DNA of 26,061 bases from Candidatus Eiseniibacteriota bacterium (GCA_020052115.1 JAGVPR010000339.1:1-26061), one strand, 5' to 3'. Shown: positions 1-8,417, counted from the stretch's first letter. Numbers and translations are program-made. The notes: generated by a model from the sequence alone, not told the origin.

Positions 1-1
1 C

Positions 2-616
2 CGTGCCGCCGACCGCCGCCTCCAGGCGGCCCGGCTGCCGGTGGTCAAGACCCTCGACACCTTCGAGTTCCCCTGCCAGCCCTCCGTCAACGAAGCGCTC
101 GTCCGCGAACTCATGCGCGGCCACTACATCGCCGAGCACGAAAACGTCCTCATCCTCGGCAACAGCGGCACCGGCAAAACCCATCTCGCCACCGCCCTGG
201 CCTTCGCCGCCTGCGCCCAGGGCCGCAAGGTCCGCTTCTTCACCGTCACCCAACTGGTCCGCCAACTGCTCGAGACCCGAGAGGAGCGCTCCTCGCAACG
301 GCTCTTCGCCCAGCTGGAACGCTGCCACCTCCTCGTCCTCGACGAACTCGGTTACGTCCCCTTCACCAAGATCGGCGCCGAGCTCCTCTTCGAGGTCATC
401 AGCCGCGCCTACGAGCGCCTCAGCCTCATCGTCACCACCAACCTGCCCTTCGAACAATGGACCGAGATCCTCGGATCGGAGAGCCTCACGGGCGCCCTGC
501 TCGACCGGCTCACCCATCGCGTCCACATCATCGAGGCCAACGGCGAGAGCTTCCGACTCCGAGAAGCCAAGACACGTCAGAAGCAACCCCTGAGTCCACC
601 AGCGAAGACAACCTGA
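2..616 (+). CDS. istB: IS21 helper ATPase IstB (5' partial)
   Basis: This is the AAA+ helper ATPase that works with the IstA transposase in IS21 transposition. About 204 residues are visible in a frame open from the window edge, against the usual 240-260, so roughly the first 40-50 residues are missing. The Walker A motif GNSGTGKTH lies near base 160-186, the Walker B motif LLVLDELGY near 331-357, and the sensor-type segment IVTTNLPF near 427-450. The ATG at base 41 is internal, because conserved IstB sequence (AARLPVVKTLDTFEF) runs through it from the edge. The stop at 614-616 is followed by the IS end with no further gene. It looks intact in the visible part. Confidence 0.93.
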   Translation, partial: RAADRRLQAARLPVVKTLDTFEFPCQPSVNEALVRELMRGHYIAEHENVLILGNSGTGKTHLATALAFAACAQGRKVRFFTVTQLVRQLLETREERSSQRLFAQLERCHLLVLDELGYVPFTKIGAELLFEVISRAYERLSLIVTTNLPFEQWTEILGSESLTGALLDRLTHRVHIIEANGESFRLREAKTRQKQPLSPPAKTT

Positions 617-665
617 AAGGAAGGTGTTGACCACCCCTCCTCGTGAGGGATATCACTGTCGCGGG

Positions 666-706
666 TGCCGCACTTTTCGACCGACCCCTGCCGCACTTTT
701 TGACCG
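666..706 (+). repeat. IS21 terminal direct repeats (two copies)
   Basis: Two 18-base copies lie at 666-683 (TGCCGCACTTTTCGACCG) and 689-706 (TGCCGCACTTTTTGACCG). They differ at one base and are spaced 23 bases start to start. IS21-family ends typically carry such multiple terminal repeats as transposase-binding sites, and their position just after istB fits the right end of the element. Confidence 0.75.
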
Positions 707-713
707 GCGTTCA

Positions 714-947
714 TATCCTCTCCGGTCGTTCTTCATTGCGGGCGTTCCCACAGTGGTCGCTTCATTGTGGCCGGTGGAGGACGAGGCAACGGCTCGACAG
801 ATGACCAACTTCCACCGGTCGCTGCGGAAAGGCGAGCATCCGGCGGATGCGCTAGCCGCGGCGCAGCGCAGGTTCATCGAAGGAGAAGCGGATTACCGGC
901 ATCCGTTCTTCTGGGCGGGGTTTCTCGTGTACGGCAACGCCGAGTAG
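714..947 (+). pseudogene. CHAT-domain protein, C-terminal fragment cut by IS21
   Basis: About 77 residues match the C-terminal end of the CHAT (caspase-like) peptidase domain. The signature block is RSFFIAGVPTVVASLWPV, followed by an AT-rich-helix block (DEATARQMTNFHRSL), the ALAAAQRRFI helix and the closing HPFFWAGFLVYG. In complete CHAT domains the catalytic His and Cys lie upstream of this block, so the fragment lacks the dyad. The IS21 end abuts the first recognisable residue, and the open frame upstream of 714 is IS sequence, so this is an insertion-truncated remnant. The other half should lie beyond the left end of the element, outside the window. Confidence 0.8.
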
Positions 948-1020
948 GTCTTGTTCGCTTGCAAGATCCGTACTTCGGCGATCGTGCCGTGCCGTCATCG
1001 GCGCTTCCATCGGTGCTTCC

Positions 1021-2037
1021 TCACGGTCTCCGTTCGCAGTACCAGACGTCGGCATCGAAGACCCCGGAGGTATCGGTGAGCACGTGGACGAAGTAGAGAT
1101 ACATGCCGTCCGCCGTGATCGAGGGCTCGCCGACGATTCCCTTCATTACCAGCTCCGGCTCGGACCAGGCATCGCCGGCTCGAGTCGAGCGGTAGATTGC
1201 GCCGCCGATCAAGGGATCCCGGTCCGAAGCGAAGTAGACGGTACCGCCGTCCGAAGTGAACGCAGGCTGCAAATCGTTGGCCGCCGAATTGACAGGGCTG
1301 CCGAGGTTTGCAGGTTCGACCCAGGCCGCGCCTTGCCGGCTCGACATCCAGATGTCCGACCCGCCAAGCCCGCCCGGTCTCGTCGAGGAGAAATAGAGGG
1401 TTGTGCCATCGGGGTGGATCGCATGCTCTCCATCCGGGTAGATCGAGTTCACCGGAGCGCCGAGGTTGCGCCCGGGCCCCGGGCTCCCATCAACGATGTC
1501 CGCCTCGTAGACGTCGAGGATGTCGTCCACAGGCGGGTCCTGCTGGTAGCCGAGATTCGTAGTCCGGAGCGAGTGGAAGTAGACGAGCCGTCCGTCGGGG
1601 GCGAAGCTGAGTTCGCCGTCCAGGGATTGATCGGTCCCCTGGCCCAAGTCGAAGAGCGTCGCTTCGCTGAAATCCCACGGCTCTCCGGTTCGCTCGGCGC
1701 GGTACGTCGCGTTGAGCGGCGAGAACTGCTCGGACGGGGGCAGGTCCGCGAAGACGTCCTTCGTGAAGTAGAAGTACAAGAAACGCCCATCCCGCGAGAT
1801 CTCCACCGCGTCCTCGGGACACGGGGTGTTGATCGGCGAACCCAGGCGGATCGGCGCGCCCCACTCCGCGGCTACTGTTTCGGGCGTGTGTGCATCAACC
1901 CGCGTGTGCGGGCCCTTGGCGCACGAAGGGTTGGGCAGAACGAAGATGGGTGGAATGTAGGGTTTCTCCTCCGCGCACGAAAGACACCCGAGGATGCTCA
2001 GCAACCCCAGGGTTCCCAAGAAACCGATTCTCTTCAC
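1021..2037 (-). CDS. PD40/TolB-like beta-propeller lipoprotein
   Basis: This protein of about 338 residues carries at least five PD40/WD40-like blades of the form 'xxxDGxxLYFxSxR' (for example ISRDGRFLYFYF, FAPDGRLVYFHS, IHPDGTTLYFSSTR, FTSDGGTVYFASDR and ITADGMYLYFVH). These predict a beta-propeller like TolB or OmpA-associated PD40 proteins. The chosen start is the GTG at 2035-2037, because GGGAGGAG lies about 6 bases before it and the product begins with a signal peptide and lipobox (SILGC). The longer open frame upstream lacks these. It probably sits on the periplasmic face of a membrane. It is the downstream gene of a pair with another propeller lipoprotein 73 bases away. The ligand or partner is unknown. 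Confidence 0.85.
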   Translation of the reverse strand: MKRIGFLGTLGLLSILGCLSCAEEKPYIPPIFVLPNPSCAKGPHTRVDAHTPETVAAEWGAPIRLGSPINTPCPEDAVEISRDGRFLYFYFTKDVFADLPPSEQFSPLNATYRAERTGEPWDFSEATLFDLGQGTDQSLDGELSFAPDGRLVYFHSLRTTNLGYQQDPPVDDILDVYEADIVDGSPGPGRNLGAPVNSIYPDGEHAIHPDGTTLYFSSTRPGGLGGSDIWMSSRQGAAWVEPANLGSPVNSAANDLQPAFTSDGGTVYFASDRDPLIGGAIYRSTRAGDAWSEPELVMKGIVGEPSITADGMYLYFVHVLTDTSGVFDADVWYCERRP

Positions 2038-2110
2038 CTGGCTCCTCCCTCGTAGGGCGCTTCCGGCGGATACGCTCGATCCCACAGCGACTCTCCCGCG
2101 CCTTCGGTCG

Positions 2111-3340
2111 CTACCGGAATTCGATGAGAACCACACCAAGTTGAACATTGGCCCTCGCGTCGTCGCCGGCGAGATCCAAGCCGATCGTGCCCGCGAGATA
2201 CTGTCCGTTTGGGCTGAAGTCTGAGGCCGCGACGAGCGTGCGGTTTCGTGCGTGCTCCGGAGCGCCGGGTTCGTTGAAGAAGGTGAGGCGCTCCTTCGCG
2301 CCGCCGTCCATGTTCATCATGTAGTACTCCCGCTCGACCGGCTGGCCCGTCCAGTTCCTTCGGAAGTCGAGGGCGACCCGCGAATCCATGTTGCTCATGT
2401 AGACGATTGCGCCTGAAGGCGAAGTGGAAACATCTTCCTCCCAGAACGCGGGCGTCGCCGTGAGATTCATGAGCGATCCGCTGGACGAGGACCAACGGTA
2501 GATGTCCATGCCGTATTCGTGTTGCCCGTCGAGATTGCCGGCCAGAAGGAAGGTACCATCTTCCGCTTCGCCGACGAGCGTCACGTAATTCCCCGTGGCC
2601 GGCGTGAAGAACACGCGCTCATCCGCGAGACGAGGGACCCCGTCCGCAACGATGAACTCGGCGATCTTGATTCGCCAGCGTCCCCAGTTGAAATGTCCGC
2701 CCTCGTCGTATCGCTCTGTCCAGATGAGCCGCGCGCCATCGCGCGAGAAGCCTGGATTGACGGCGGCCATTGAGGGCAGTTGATCCGTGAGCGTTTGCTT
2801 GATGGGATACGAGGTCAGGCGATTGAACGTGCCGGTCTCGAGGTCCGCAGCCCACAGGTCGCTGTAGAGGCCCACGCCGGGATCTCCCACCTCGGGAATG
2901 TCGTCGAACAGGTGCTCCTCGTTCTCCGAGATGAAGATAACGTACCTGCCGGACGGCTCGAAGACTGCGTTTCCATTATTCTTGCGTCCGATTCCCGGCC
3001 TGCCGTCCGTCACGGATCTGACGATGGCACCTGAGAGATTGCAGAGGTAGACGTCGTAGTATCCGTCGGCGTTCTTGCGATCGAAGCACAGCAGCTCCCC
3101 GTCAGGTGACCAATGGGGGCGCGCGCCGGAGGGTTGCAGCGGGCGGATGGTCGCGATCCGCTGGTTCCGAGCGTTGCATTCGGGCTTCCCGCCGCAGATC
3201 GCGGGTTCCGACGGGCCGCCCGGATCCGACGGCGAATGAGGCTCACCGTTGCAGCCGATCCCCGCTGCCGCAAGGGCGGCGCCCGTGAGCAGGAAGACAC
3301 GCCATCCTCTCGAGACTCTAAGCCCGCCAAAGCCGGCCAT
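2111..3340 (-). CDS. TolB-like beta-propeller lipoprotein
   Basis: About 409 residues. It has an N-terminal signal (RVFLLTGAALAAAGIGC) with a slightly unusual lipobox (GIGC), then PD40-type blades: HWSPDGELLCFDR, FEPSGRYVIFISE, FSRDGARLIWTER, TSPSGAIVYMSNM and FSPNGQYLAGTIG. The family resembles the TolB C-terminal propeller, a periplasmic protein-interaction platform. The start is uncertain: ATGs at 3340 and 3349 share the upstream AGGGG/GGAG stretch, and 3340 gives the most typical signal peptide. It is the first gene of a two-gene minus-strand operon, and both products are propeller lipoproteins of different sequence, so they are distant relatives rather than recent duplicates. Confidence 0.85.
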   Translation of the reverse strand: MAGFGGLRVSRGWRVFLLTGAALAAAGIGCNGEPHSPSDPGGPSEPAICGGKPECNARNQRIATIRPLQPSGARPHWSPDGELLCFDRKNADGYYDVYLCNLSGAIVRSVTDGRPGIGRKNNGNAVFEPSGRYVIFISENEEHLFDDIPEVGDPGVGLYSDLWAADLETGTFNRLTSYPIKQTLTDQLPSMAAVNPGFSRDGARLIWTERYDEGGHFNWGRWRIKIAEFIVADGVPRLADERVFFTPATGNYVTLVGEAEDGTFLLAGNLDGQHEYGMDIYRWSSSSGSLMNLTATPAFWEEDVSTSPSGAIVYMSNMDSRVALDFRRNWTGQPVEREYYMMNMDGGAKERLTFFNEPGAPEHARNRTLVAASDFSPNGQYLAGTIGLDLAGDDARANVQLGVVLIEFR

Positions 3341-3666
3341 CGTTAGCATCTCCATCCCCTGGTCGGTGCTTAGCAAGGAGCATGCCCCAGCAGGGTCTTC
3401 GCGGACGGATCGAGTGATTCTCCCAACCCGTTAGTGTGATTGGTGTTGACAAGATTGACAATGAACCAAGGCAGGTCAGTTCTTTGCCGCCGGACTCGTT
3501 TCTATTCACAGCGTGAATGTCGCTGTTCCGCGGCTCGCCCGCGGCCCTCTGGAGGCTGTTGCGGTCCCGGAGTTCTGCCGCGGCAGCGCGTCCGGCTCCA
3601 ATCAAGGAACCCGAGTCAATTGCCGATCCCGACAGACAGGTGTCGTGTCATCGAAGGGGGTGCCGT
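3341..3666. other. Divergent intergenic region with operator-like repeats
   Basis: This spacer separates the minus-strand propeller operon from the plus-strand lipoprotein pair. It holds two overlapping-phase TTGACA hexamers (3446-3451 and 3455-3460), an ATTCAC-AGC-GTGAAT inverted repeat (3504-3518) and a 12-base perfect palindrome CTGCCGCGGCAG (3575-3586). No convincing -10 box was found at the right distance from either TTGACA, so promoters are likely here but not located. The open frame starting at 3517 is only the upstream extension of the next gene. Confidence 0.4.
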
Positions 3667-5208
3667 GTGAGTGTTCGGACGAGAATCGGCGCGGAATCGG
3701 CGAGCCGGATCGTGCTCATTCTGACTGCTTGCTTGGTGGGCGCCTGCGACAGCGAAAAGACCCACACTCCCGAACCGGTCACGAACGCAGCAGTCTACGG
3801 AGCCTCGACGAACGATGACGGCGTCGCGAACGTGGAAAACGAGTCCGGAGAGACCGTCTTCACGGCCGTTGCGGCCGACTCCTCCGGGACTCCGCTCGCG
3901 GGACTCGAAGTGACCTACTTCGGCGCGGCTCCGGAGCTTCTGGTGGCGTTCAACGATGCCGCGACGGGCGAGCCGCTGGGGACGTTTGCGGCGACGCCGG
4001 GGGTCGCGGGCGCGAAGCGCGATCGGACGCGGCAATCCGCGGACGGTTCCATTCAGACAGGCGTTTTCATCCTCGACATGCTCGATATCGGCGGAGGTCG
4101 GCTCTACGATCCGTCGCGCGACGGATTCCAGCCGGTGCTTCCGAACACGCTCGAGGAGCTTCGTGCGCGTCTCTCTTACGACGACGTCGAGTTCATCCTG
4201 AACACCTGCCCTGGAATCGAGGACTTCGGCGAGCGCAGCTTGGGCGACATCGGCCCGCTACACGCCTCGGATGATGACCGCCTTTTCGACATTTATGACA
4301 ACCGCCTCGAGCCCGAGGAGCGCATGGCGGTGCACCGGGTCTCGCGTCTGGCCACATGGGCAATCGGGCGCCCGTCGAGTTATCGGGTGCATATCTGGCG
4401 CTCGTTGCCGGACGGACGCTTCTTCTTCATTCCGGTGGGGGCGCAAGTCATCCCGACGATTGACGCGCCGCAAAACGGGCATACGGTCACGGACGAATCC
4501 CAGCGCGTTGTTTCGGTGTCAGGCCGTCTCCATGAAGAGCCGGTGTTCTTGACAGCCGACGGCGGCCATGTGGAGATCTACGCGAATGGCGTTCACCTGG
4601 CGGGGGCGCTGAGTGTCGGCGGAGATGGATCCGGCAAGTCGGTGTTCTCGATCCCCGGCGGTCTTCAGCTGGTGTCCGGCGAGAACAGGCTCGAGGTCGT
4701 TGCTTACGTGGGTGAGGCCGGCTGGGGATTCGCCACGCCGGTGAGCGGCGAGGTCGGCCGCTCGTCGGTCACCGTGAACTATGAACCGTCCGAAGAGAGT
4801 GCAGACCCCGCGCTCTCGGCCCTCAACTACACGCCCACCGTGTCGGGACCGGACGGCACCGTCCCAATCAACTTCCATTTCCGGGACGGCCAAGCCGACA
4901 TCGCCCGATTCCACTGGAAGGGCAACGGCGAGATCAACGGTCAAGTGACGTCCGGTGAGTTCGAGCATGCGATCACTGAGATTCCCGACCTCGCCGGCAT
5001 GATCGGGACCGTTGAAGGCAACAGCACGATCTTCTTCAAGTACGGCGACGTGGATGAGGGCGGCTGGTTCAACATAGAGTTCTGGATCATTGATGCGGCG
5101 GGGCATTCGAGCAATCACCTCATGGTCCAGATGACGATTCTCGCCGCGGGCGGCGCCCCGAGTGGACCGGGCCCGGCCGTTTGGACGATCTCCGGCGCGC
5201 GCGATTGA
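3667..5208 (+). CDS. Ig-like-domain lipoprotein of unknown function
   Basis: About 513 residues. The GTG at 3667 is preferred because AAGGGGG lies six to seven bases upstream and the product then begins with a normal lipoprotein signal (lipobox LVGAC, Cys about residue 27). A longer frame back to 3517 would bury that signal. Residues about 35-110 look like a carboxypeptidase-regulatory/Ig-type beta domain (VFTAVAADSSGTPLAGLEV). Residues about 265-375 form an Ig-like domain of the kind found in surface polysaccharide-binding proteins (IDAPQNGHTVTDE, VEIYANGVHLAG, SGENRLEVVAYV). Residues about 385-505 form another beta-sandwich. The stop overlaps the start of a glycoside-hydrolase-like lipoprotein gene, suggesting the two act together at the cell surface. 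No catalytic motif was recognised. Confidence 0.82.
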   Translation: MSVRTRIGAESASRIVLILTACLVGACDSEKTHTPEPVTNAAVYGASTNDDGVANVENESGETVFTAVAADSSGTPLAGLEVTYFGAAPELLVAFNDAATGEPLGTFAATPGVAGAKRDRTRQSADGSIQTGVFILDMLDIGGGRLYDPSRDGFQPVLPNTLEELRARLSYDDVEFILNTCPGIEDFGERSLGDIGPLHASDDDRLFDIYDNRLEPEERMAVHRVSRLATWAIGRPSSYRVHIWRSLPDGRFFFIPVGAQVIPTIDAPQNGHTVTDESQRVVSVSGRLHEEPVFLTADGGHVEIYANGVHLAGALSVGGDGSGKSVFSIPGGLQLVSGENRLEVVAYVGEAGWGFATPVSGEVGRSSVTVNYEPSEESADPALSALNYTPTVSGPDGTVPINFHFRDGQADIARFHWKGNGEINGQVTSGEFEHAITEIPDLAGMIGTVEGNSTIFFKYGDVDEGGWFNIEFWIIDAAGHSSNHLMVQMTILAAGGAPSGPGPAVWTISGARD

Positions 5209-6224
5209 GTCGCGAGTTCGCCGTTTCCCGCGTGCTGTGGGCCGCGCTGACCCTGCTCGCTCCCTGGCTCGCCTTCGGCTGCGGGAGCCGGGCGACGGGG
5301 CCGCAGCCCTCGCCGACCCCCGCGAACATCCGGGGAATCACCCTGACCCCCCGCAGTTTCGACGAGGACGATTATCTCGAGTTCTGGGACCTCGCGAAGC
5401 AAACGGGCGGTGTGGTGGCGTGGTACGGTGACTGGATCGAGCTTGCCGGCGCCGAATTTGGCGCCGCGGGCGCCGTTTCGCGCCAGAGCGTGAGCAGGGG
5501 CTTGACGCCTGTCATCGGCGTGCAGTTCTTCAGGCAGGCGACGGGCGAGTTGTTGCGTCCGCTTGACGCGGCGACGCGAGCCATCTACCGGGATACTGCG
5601 GCCGGCTTTGCGGCCAGCTTCAAACCGCCTTTCTTCGCCCTCGGCCTCGAGGTGAACATCCTCTACGAAAGGGCCCGTGCCGACTTCGAGGACTTCGTCG
5701 AGTTCTACCCCGAGGTCTATGATGCCGTGAAGGCGGCGTCACCGGGGACGAAGGTCTTCCCGATCTTTCAACTCGAGAAGATGCAAGGAATGGGCGGGGG
5801 GCTTTTCGGCGGCGTCAACGACACGAGCCGCGCGGAGTGGTTCCTGCTCGAGCTGTTTCCGAAGTCGGATCTCGCCGCCTTCACGACGTACCCGGGCCTC
5901 GTGTTCGGTGAACCCGCCTCCATTCCGGGCGACTACTACGCCGCGATTCGTCACCATACGACCAGGGAGGTCGCCTTCACCGAGGTCGGATGGCACGCGG
6001 CCGCATCCCCGCCGGGCTGGGAGAGCAGTGGTGGGGAACAGGCAGCCGCAGTGGATACGTTTCTCGCGCGGACAGTCCCGTTGAGCCCGTCCCTTTCGAT
6101 CTGGAGTTTCCTCTTCGACCAAGCTGCTCCCGAGCCGTTCGGCAGCATGGGCCTCCGCACCTACGATCGGACAGCCCGCCCGTCATGGGGCCGGTGGATC
6201 GTGCCGATCAACCTCTCGATGTAG
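5205..6224 (+). CDS. Glycoside-hydrolase-like (TIM-barrel) lipoprotein
   Basis: About 339 residues. The TTG start at 5205 overlaps the previous stop (TTGA), a translational-coupling arrangement. An earlier TTG at 5181 is possible but adds nothing typical. The lipobox is AFGC (Cys about residue 26). The body resembles clan-A TIM-barrel hydrolases (GH53/GH5-like). It has a strand ending in Glu-Val-Asn (FALGLEVN, Glu about 149) in the acid/base position and FTEVGW (Glu about 260) in the nucleophile position. Other typical pieces are VVAWYGDWIE near the start and LSIWSFLFDQ near the end. The substrate cannot be inferred, and the protein could be a non-catalytic relative. It probably works with the co-encoded Ig-like lipoprotein on the cell surface. 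Confidence 0.78.
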   Translation: MSREFAVSRVLWAALTLLAPWLAFGCGSRATGPQPSPTPANIRGITLTPRSFDEDDYLEFWDLAKQTGGVVAWYGDWIELAGAEFGAAGAVSRQSVSRGLTPVIGVQFFRQATGELLRPLDAATRAIYRDTAAGFAASFKPPFFALGLEVNILYERARADFEDFVEFYPEVYDAVKAASPGTKVFPIFQLEKMQGMGGGLFGGVNDTSRAEWFLLELFPKSDLAAFTTYPGLVFGEPASIPGDYYAAIRHHTTREVAFTEVGWHAAASPPGWESSGGEQAAAVDTFLARTVPLSPSLSIWSFLFDQAAPEPFGSMGLRTYDRTARPSWGRWIVPINLSM

Positions 6225-6278
6225 GGTCTTCTTGGGCGTGGCCGGACTCCCTGTTCACGACGGCGTAGAACCATGTTC

Positions 6279-6307
6279 TTTACAGGTGAGATCGCTCGCG
6301 GTAAGAT
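6279..6307 (+). promoter_or_regulatory. Sigma-70-type promoter
   Basis: TTTACA (6279-6284, 5/6 to TTGACA) and TAAGAT (6302-6307, 4/6 to TATAAT) are separated by exactly 17 bases. Transcription would start near 6314, about 40 bases before the ATG at 6356, which has AAAGGAGG in front. The promoter therefore serves the secreted-protein gene independently of the upstream lipoprotein pair. Confidence 0.65.
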
Positions 6308-6355
6308 GTTTGGCACCTCGGATCCGACACGGTCCGGGAGAGAAAGGAGGTCCGC

Positions 6356-7060
6356 ATGGCCACCTCCCTAGTCACGCGGCCCCTGCTCGTCGTTGGATTC
6401 ATCGCCCTCCTTTTCGCCGCCCCAGCCTTTGCTGAACAAGCCGGTCTCATCTTCACGGGCGGCGATTCGACCTGGGCCCTCCATCACGAAGCGGGCGCAA
6501 AGAGACGTCCGGCAGAATCCACCGTCGGTTCGCCCTACCGATTCCCGCCCGACTGGAATCCGGGCCACGCTTACCCCGATCCCGCTGCGAACGGCTGGAG
6601 CTTCGCTGAGGACAATCCATTCGGGATTGTTCCGATGGTCTGGGACGCGGAACAGAATCGCTGGGAGGGCGGCGGAGGGACGATCATCAACCAGACCGAA
6701 ATCCTCCCCTCCGGGTCGAATACCGCGAAGCTGTGTCTTCACGCGGATGTCTCGGGCGACTCGGGCTTGCCCCCAGGGACGTCCGCGCCGTACACGGTCA
6801 AGGTCAACGTGCTGGCGCTACCCGGCGGCGCCTCCTTGCACATCTTCGTCGCCAACTCCCGTGAAGGCGGCGATCTCCCGAATCCCCTGGACATGGTGCA
6901 GGACATCACTTCGTTCCATATTCAGGGCAACCAGACCTGTCACCTCACCATCCCCGGCATCCAGATCAGCGAGTGCCAGTGGATTGTCTTCGAGGTGGAT
7001 GACCCGTCGGTCGCTGTCGCCCCGGGAACGTGGGGTCTGATCAAATCGAGATATCGCTGA
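6356..7060 (+). CDS. Secreted protein of unknown function
   Basis: About 234 residues with a strong Shine-Dalgarno (AAAGGAGG, six bases before ATG) and a clean signal peptidase I signal (LLVVGFIALLFAAPAFA|EQ). The mature part is rich in Gly, Pro, Asp and Trp (DSTWALHHEAG, FPPDWNPGHAYPD, GIVPMVWDAEQNRW) and has three or four Cys that could form disulfides. I do not recognise a family. The pattern is that of a single-domain secreted beta-protein. It has its own promoter and a hairpin downstream, so it looks monocistronic, convergent with the respiratory operon. Confidence 0.75.
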   Translation: MATSLVTRPLLVVGFIALLFAAPAFAEQAGLIFTGGDSTWALHHEAGAKRRPAESTVGSPYRFPPDWNPGHAYPDPAANGWSFAEDNPFGIVPMVWDAEQNRWEGGGGTIINQTEILPSGSNTAKLCLHADVSGDSGLPPGTSAPYTVKVNVLALPGGASLHIFVANSREGGDLPNPLDMVQDITSFHIQGNQTCHLTIPGIQISECQWIVFEVDDPSVAVAPGTWGLIKSRYR

Positions 7061-7097
7061 CTTGAAGGCGCGGTTCGCAGGGTTCCGTCGTGGTCTT

Positions 7098-7127
7098 CCC
7101 TCAGCGAGTCCGGGGGCTCGCTGAGGG
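7098..7127. terminator. Hairpin between convergent genes
   Basis: A perfect 11-bp inverted repeat (CCCTCAGCGAG at 7098-7108, CTCGCTGAGGG at 7117-7127) with an 8-base loop lies between the convergent 6356-7060 gene and the respiratory operon. One arm overlaps the stop codon of the NrfD gene. No T-run follows on either side, so it is not a canonical intrinsic terminator. It may act as a bidirectional Rho-assisted stop or an RNA-stabilising 3' end. Confidence 0.55.
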
Positions 7128-8417
7128 CCGTGCGGGGGAGAATCGCGGCGCAACCAGGCGCTCGAGCACGTTCCCGGATGCCTTCCGATCCAGTCGAAAT
7201 TCCCCAAGGGCGATCGGGACCGCGATCTTCAGCATCAGGGTGAACGCGAGAAAGCCGACGGCGAAGATGCCGGCGGCTACCCGCAACTCGGTGAGGGTCG
7301 GGTAGTACTCGTAGATCTCCCCGAGAGCGTCCGGCGTCTGCCCGGGAATGATGAGCCCCATTCCCTTCTCGATGTAGACGCCGGCATAGGTGGCGAGGCA
7401 TCCGAGGTTCAGCGTAACAGTGTTGCGACGCGTCGCGGGGACGATGAAGAGTCCGAAGGCCAGCAGATTCAACCCGAGGGCGGACCACGCGTAGGGGACG
7501 AGGGCCCGATGTTCCCCAAGGCCCGAGTACCAGTAGCGCGTGTAGAGAAGGTGCTCCGTGTCCGAGTAGTACTCCTTGAACGCCTCCGCGCCGTGAAGAA
7601 ACAGGTTCAGGAACATGGCGTAGGCCATCAGCTCGGCGATCTTCCAGATCGCCTGATCCTGGATCTCGAAGCGCGTGAAGCGGCGCAGGATCTGGAGGAC
7701 GAAGAGGAGGATCGCGGGTCCGGAGCAGAACGCCGAAGCCAGAAACTGCGGCGCGAGGATGGAGGAGTTCCAGTACGGACGCGCCGCGAGTCCGTTGAAG
7801 AGGAAAGCGGTGACCGTGTGAATGCCGACCGCCATCGGAATCGAGAGCAGCACGAGCGGCACGACCAGCCGTTTCGCGTAGGGCCGGTCGGTGAATGCGC
7901 GGTACAGGATATGCGTCACGATTCCGAAGTTGAGCAGGAAATAGATGTTCAATACGAATACATCCCACGCCAGCAGAGAACTCGGGAAGTTCAGCCGGCC
8001 CCAGGGCGGGATGAGATGCCAAAAGCGGTCGGGTCGGCCGATGTCCACCGTGACGAAGAGAAGGCACATGATGATGGCGCTCACGGCGAGGAGTTCCCCG
8101 TAGACGACGATCTGGCGGATCGGTTTCCAGTTGTAGATGTAGGCGGGAATGACGAGCACCACGGCGGCGGCGGCCACTCCGACGAGGAAGGTGAAGTTGC
8201 CGATGTAGAATCCCCAGCTCACCTGGTCCCGCATGGCCGTCACGCCCAGACCGATCTGAAGCTGGCGCGCGAATGCAAGCGCTCCCGATACGATCAGGAC
8301 CGCGAGCAGGGCCAACCAGCTCCAGTACTGCGCATTTCCCCGGAGAGCGAGGCGGACGCTGCCGGTGAAGAAGCGAGAGAAGAGTTGGATGCGTTGCACG
8401 GTCGCCTCACGTTCCAT
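7101..8417 (-). CDS. NrfD/DsrP-type quinone-interacting membrane subunit
   Basis: About 438 residues with eight to ten hydrophobic segments, matching the NrfD/PsrC/DsrP (HmeB, CbcU) family. These integral membrane subunits exchange electrons between the quinone pool and a periplasmic ferredoxin partner. Typical blocks are WGFYIGNFTFLVGVAAAA near residue 70, VTVDIGRPDRFWHL near 123, and WDVFVLNIYFLLN. The length is in the family range and no frame break is seen. The ATG at 8417 overlaps the upstream ferredoxin stop by 11 bases, implying translational coupling. It is the last gene of the operon. The direction of electron flow (menaquinol oxidation or menaquinone reduction) cannot be told from sequence. 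Confidence 0.92.
   Translation of the reverse strand: MEREATVQRIQLFSRFFTGSVRLALRGNAQYWSWLALLAVLIVSGALAFARQLQIGLGVTAMRDQVSWGFYIGNFTFLVGVAAAAVVLVIPAYIYNWKPIRQIVVYGELLAVSAIIMCLLFVTVDIGRPDRFWHLIPPWGRLNFPSSLLAWDVFVLNIYFLLNFGIVTHILYRAFTDRPYAKRLVVPLVLLSIPMAVGIHTVTAFLFNGLAARPYWNSSILAPQFLASAFCSGPAILLFVLQILRRFTRFEIQDQAIWKIAELMAYAMFLNLFLHGAEAFKEYYSDTEHLLYTRYWYSGLGEHRALVPYAWSALGLNLLAFGLFIVPATRRNTVTLNLGCLATYAGVYIEKGMGLIIPGQTPDALGEIYEYYPTLTELRVAAGIFAVGFLAFTLMLKIAVPIALGEFRLDRKASGNVLERLVAPRFSPARPSASPRTR

Larger units (their letters stand above)
1..713 (+). mobile_element. IS21-family insertion sequence, right part only
   Basis: The first 0.7 kb is the distal part of an IS21-family element. It contains the end of istB followed by a short non-coding end with two copies of a transposase-binding-type repeat (TGCCGCACTTTT[C/T]GACCG). 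istA and the left end lie upstream of the window. The right boundary is placed near 706-713 because the reading frame of an unrelated CHAT-domain gene becomes recognisable from about 714. The exact last base and the target duplication cannot be fixed without the left end. Confidence 0.8.

Noticed and set aside
624..713. Open frame that would extend the CHAT fragment upstream to 624
   Set aside because: This part is the IS21 end with its direct repeats. It is open only by chance, and the translated sequence has no CHAT character before 714.
1084..2055. Plus-strand open frame of 323 codons
   Set aside because: It is the antisense of the propeller lipoprotein gene. The product is Arg/Val/Glu-rich without motifs, and the minus-strand frame has a signal, lipobox and blade repeats.
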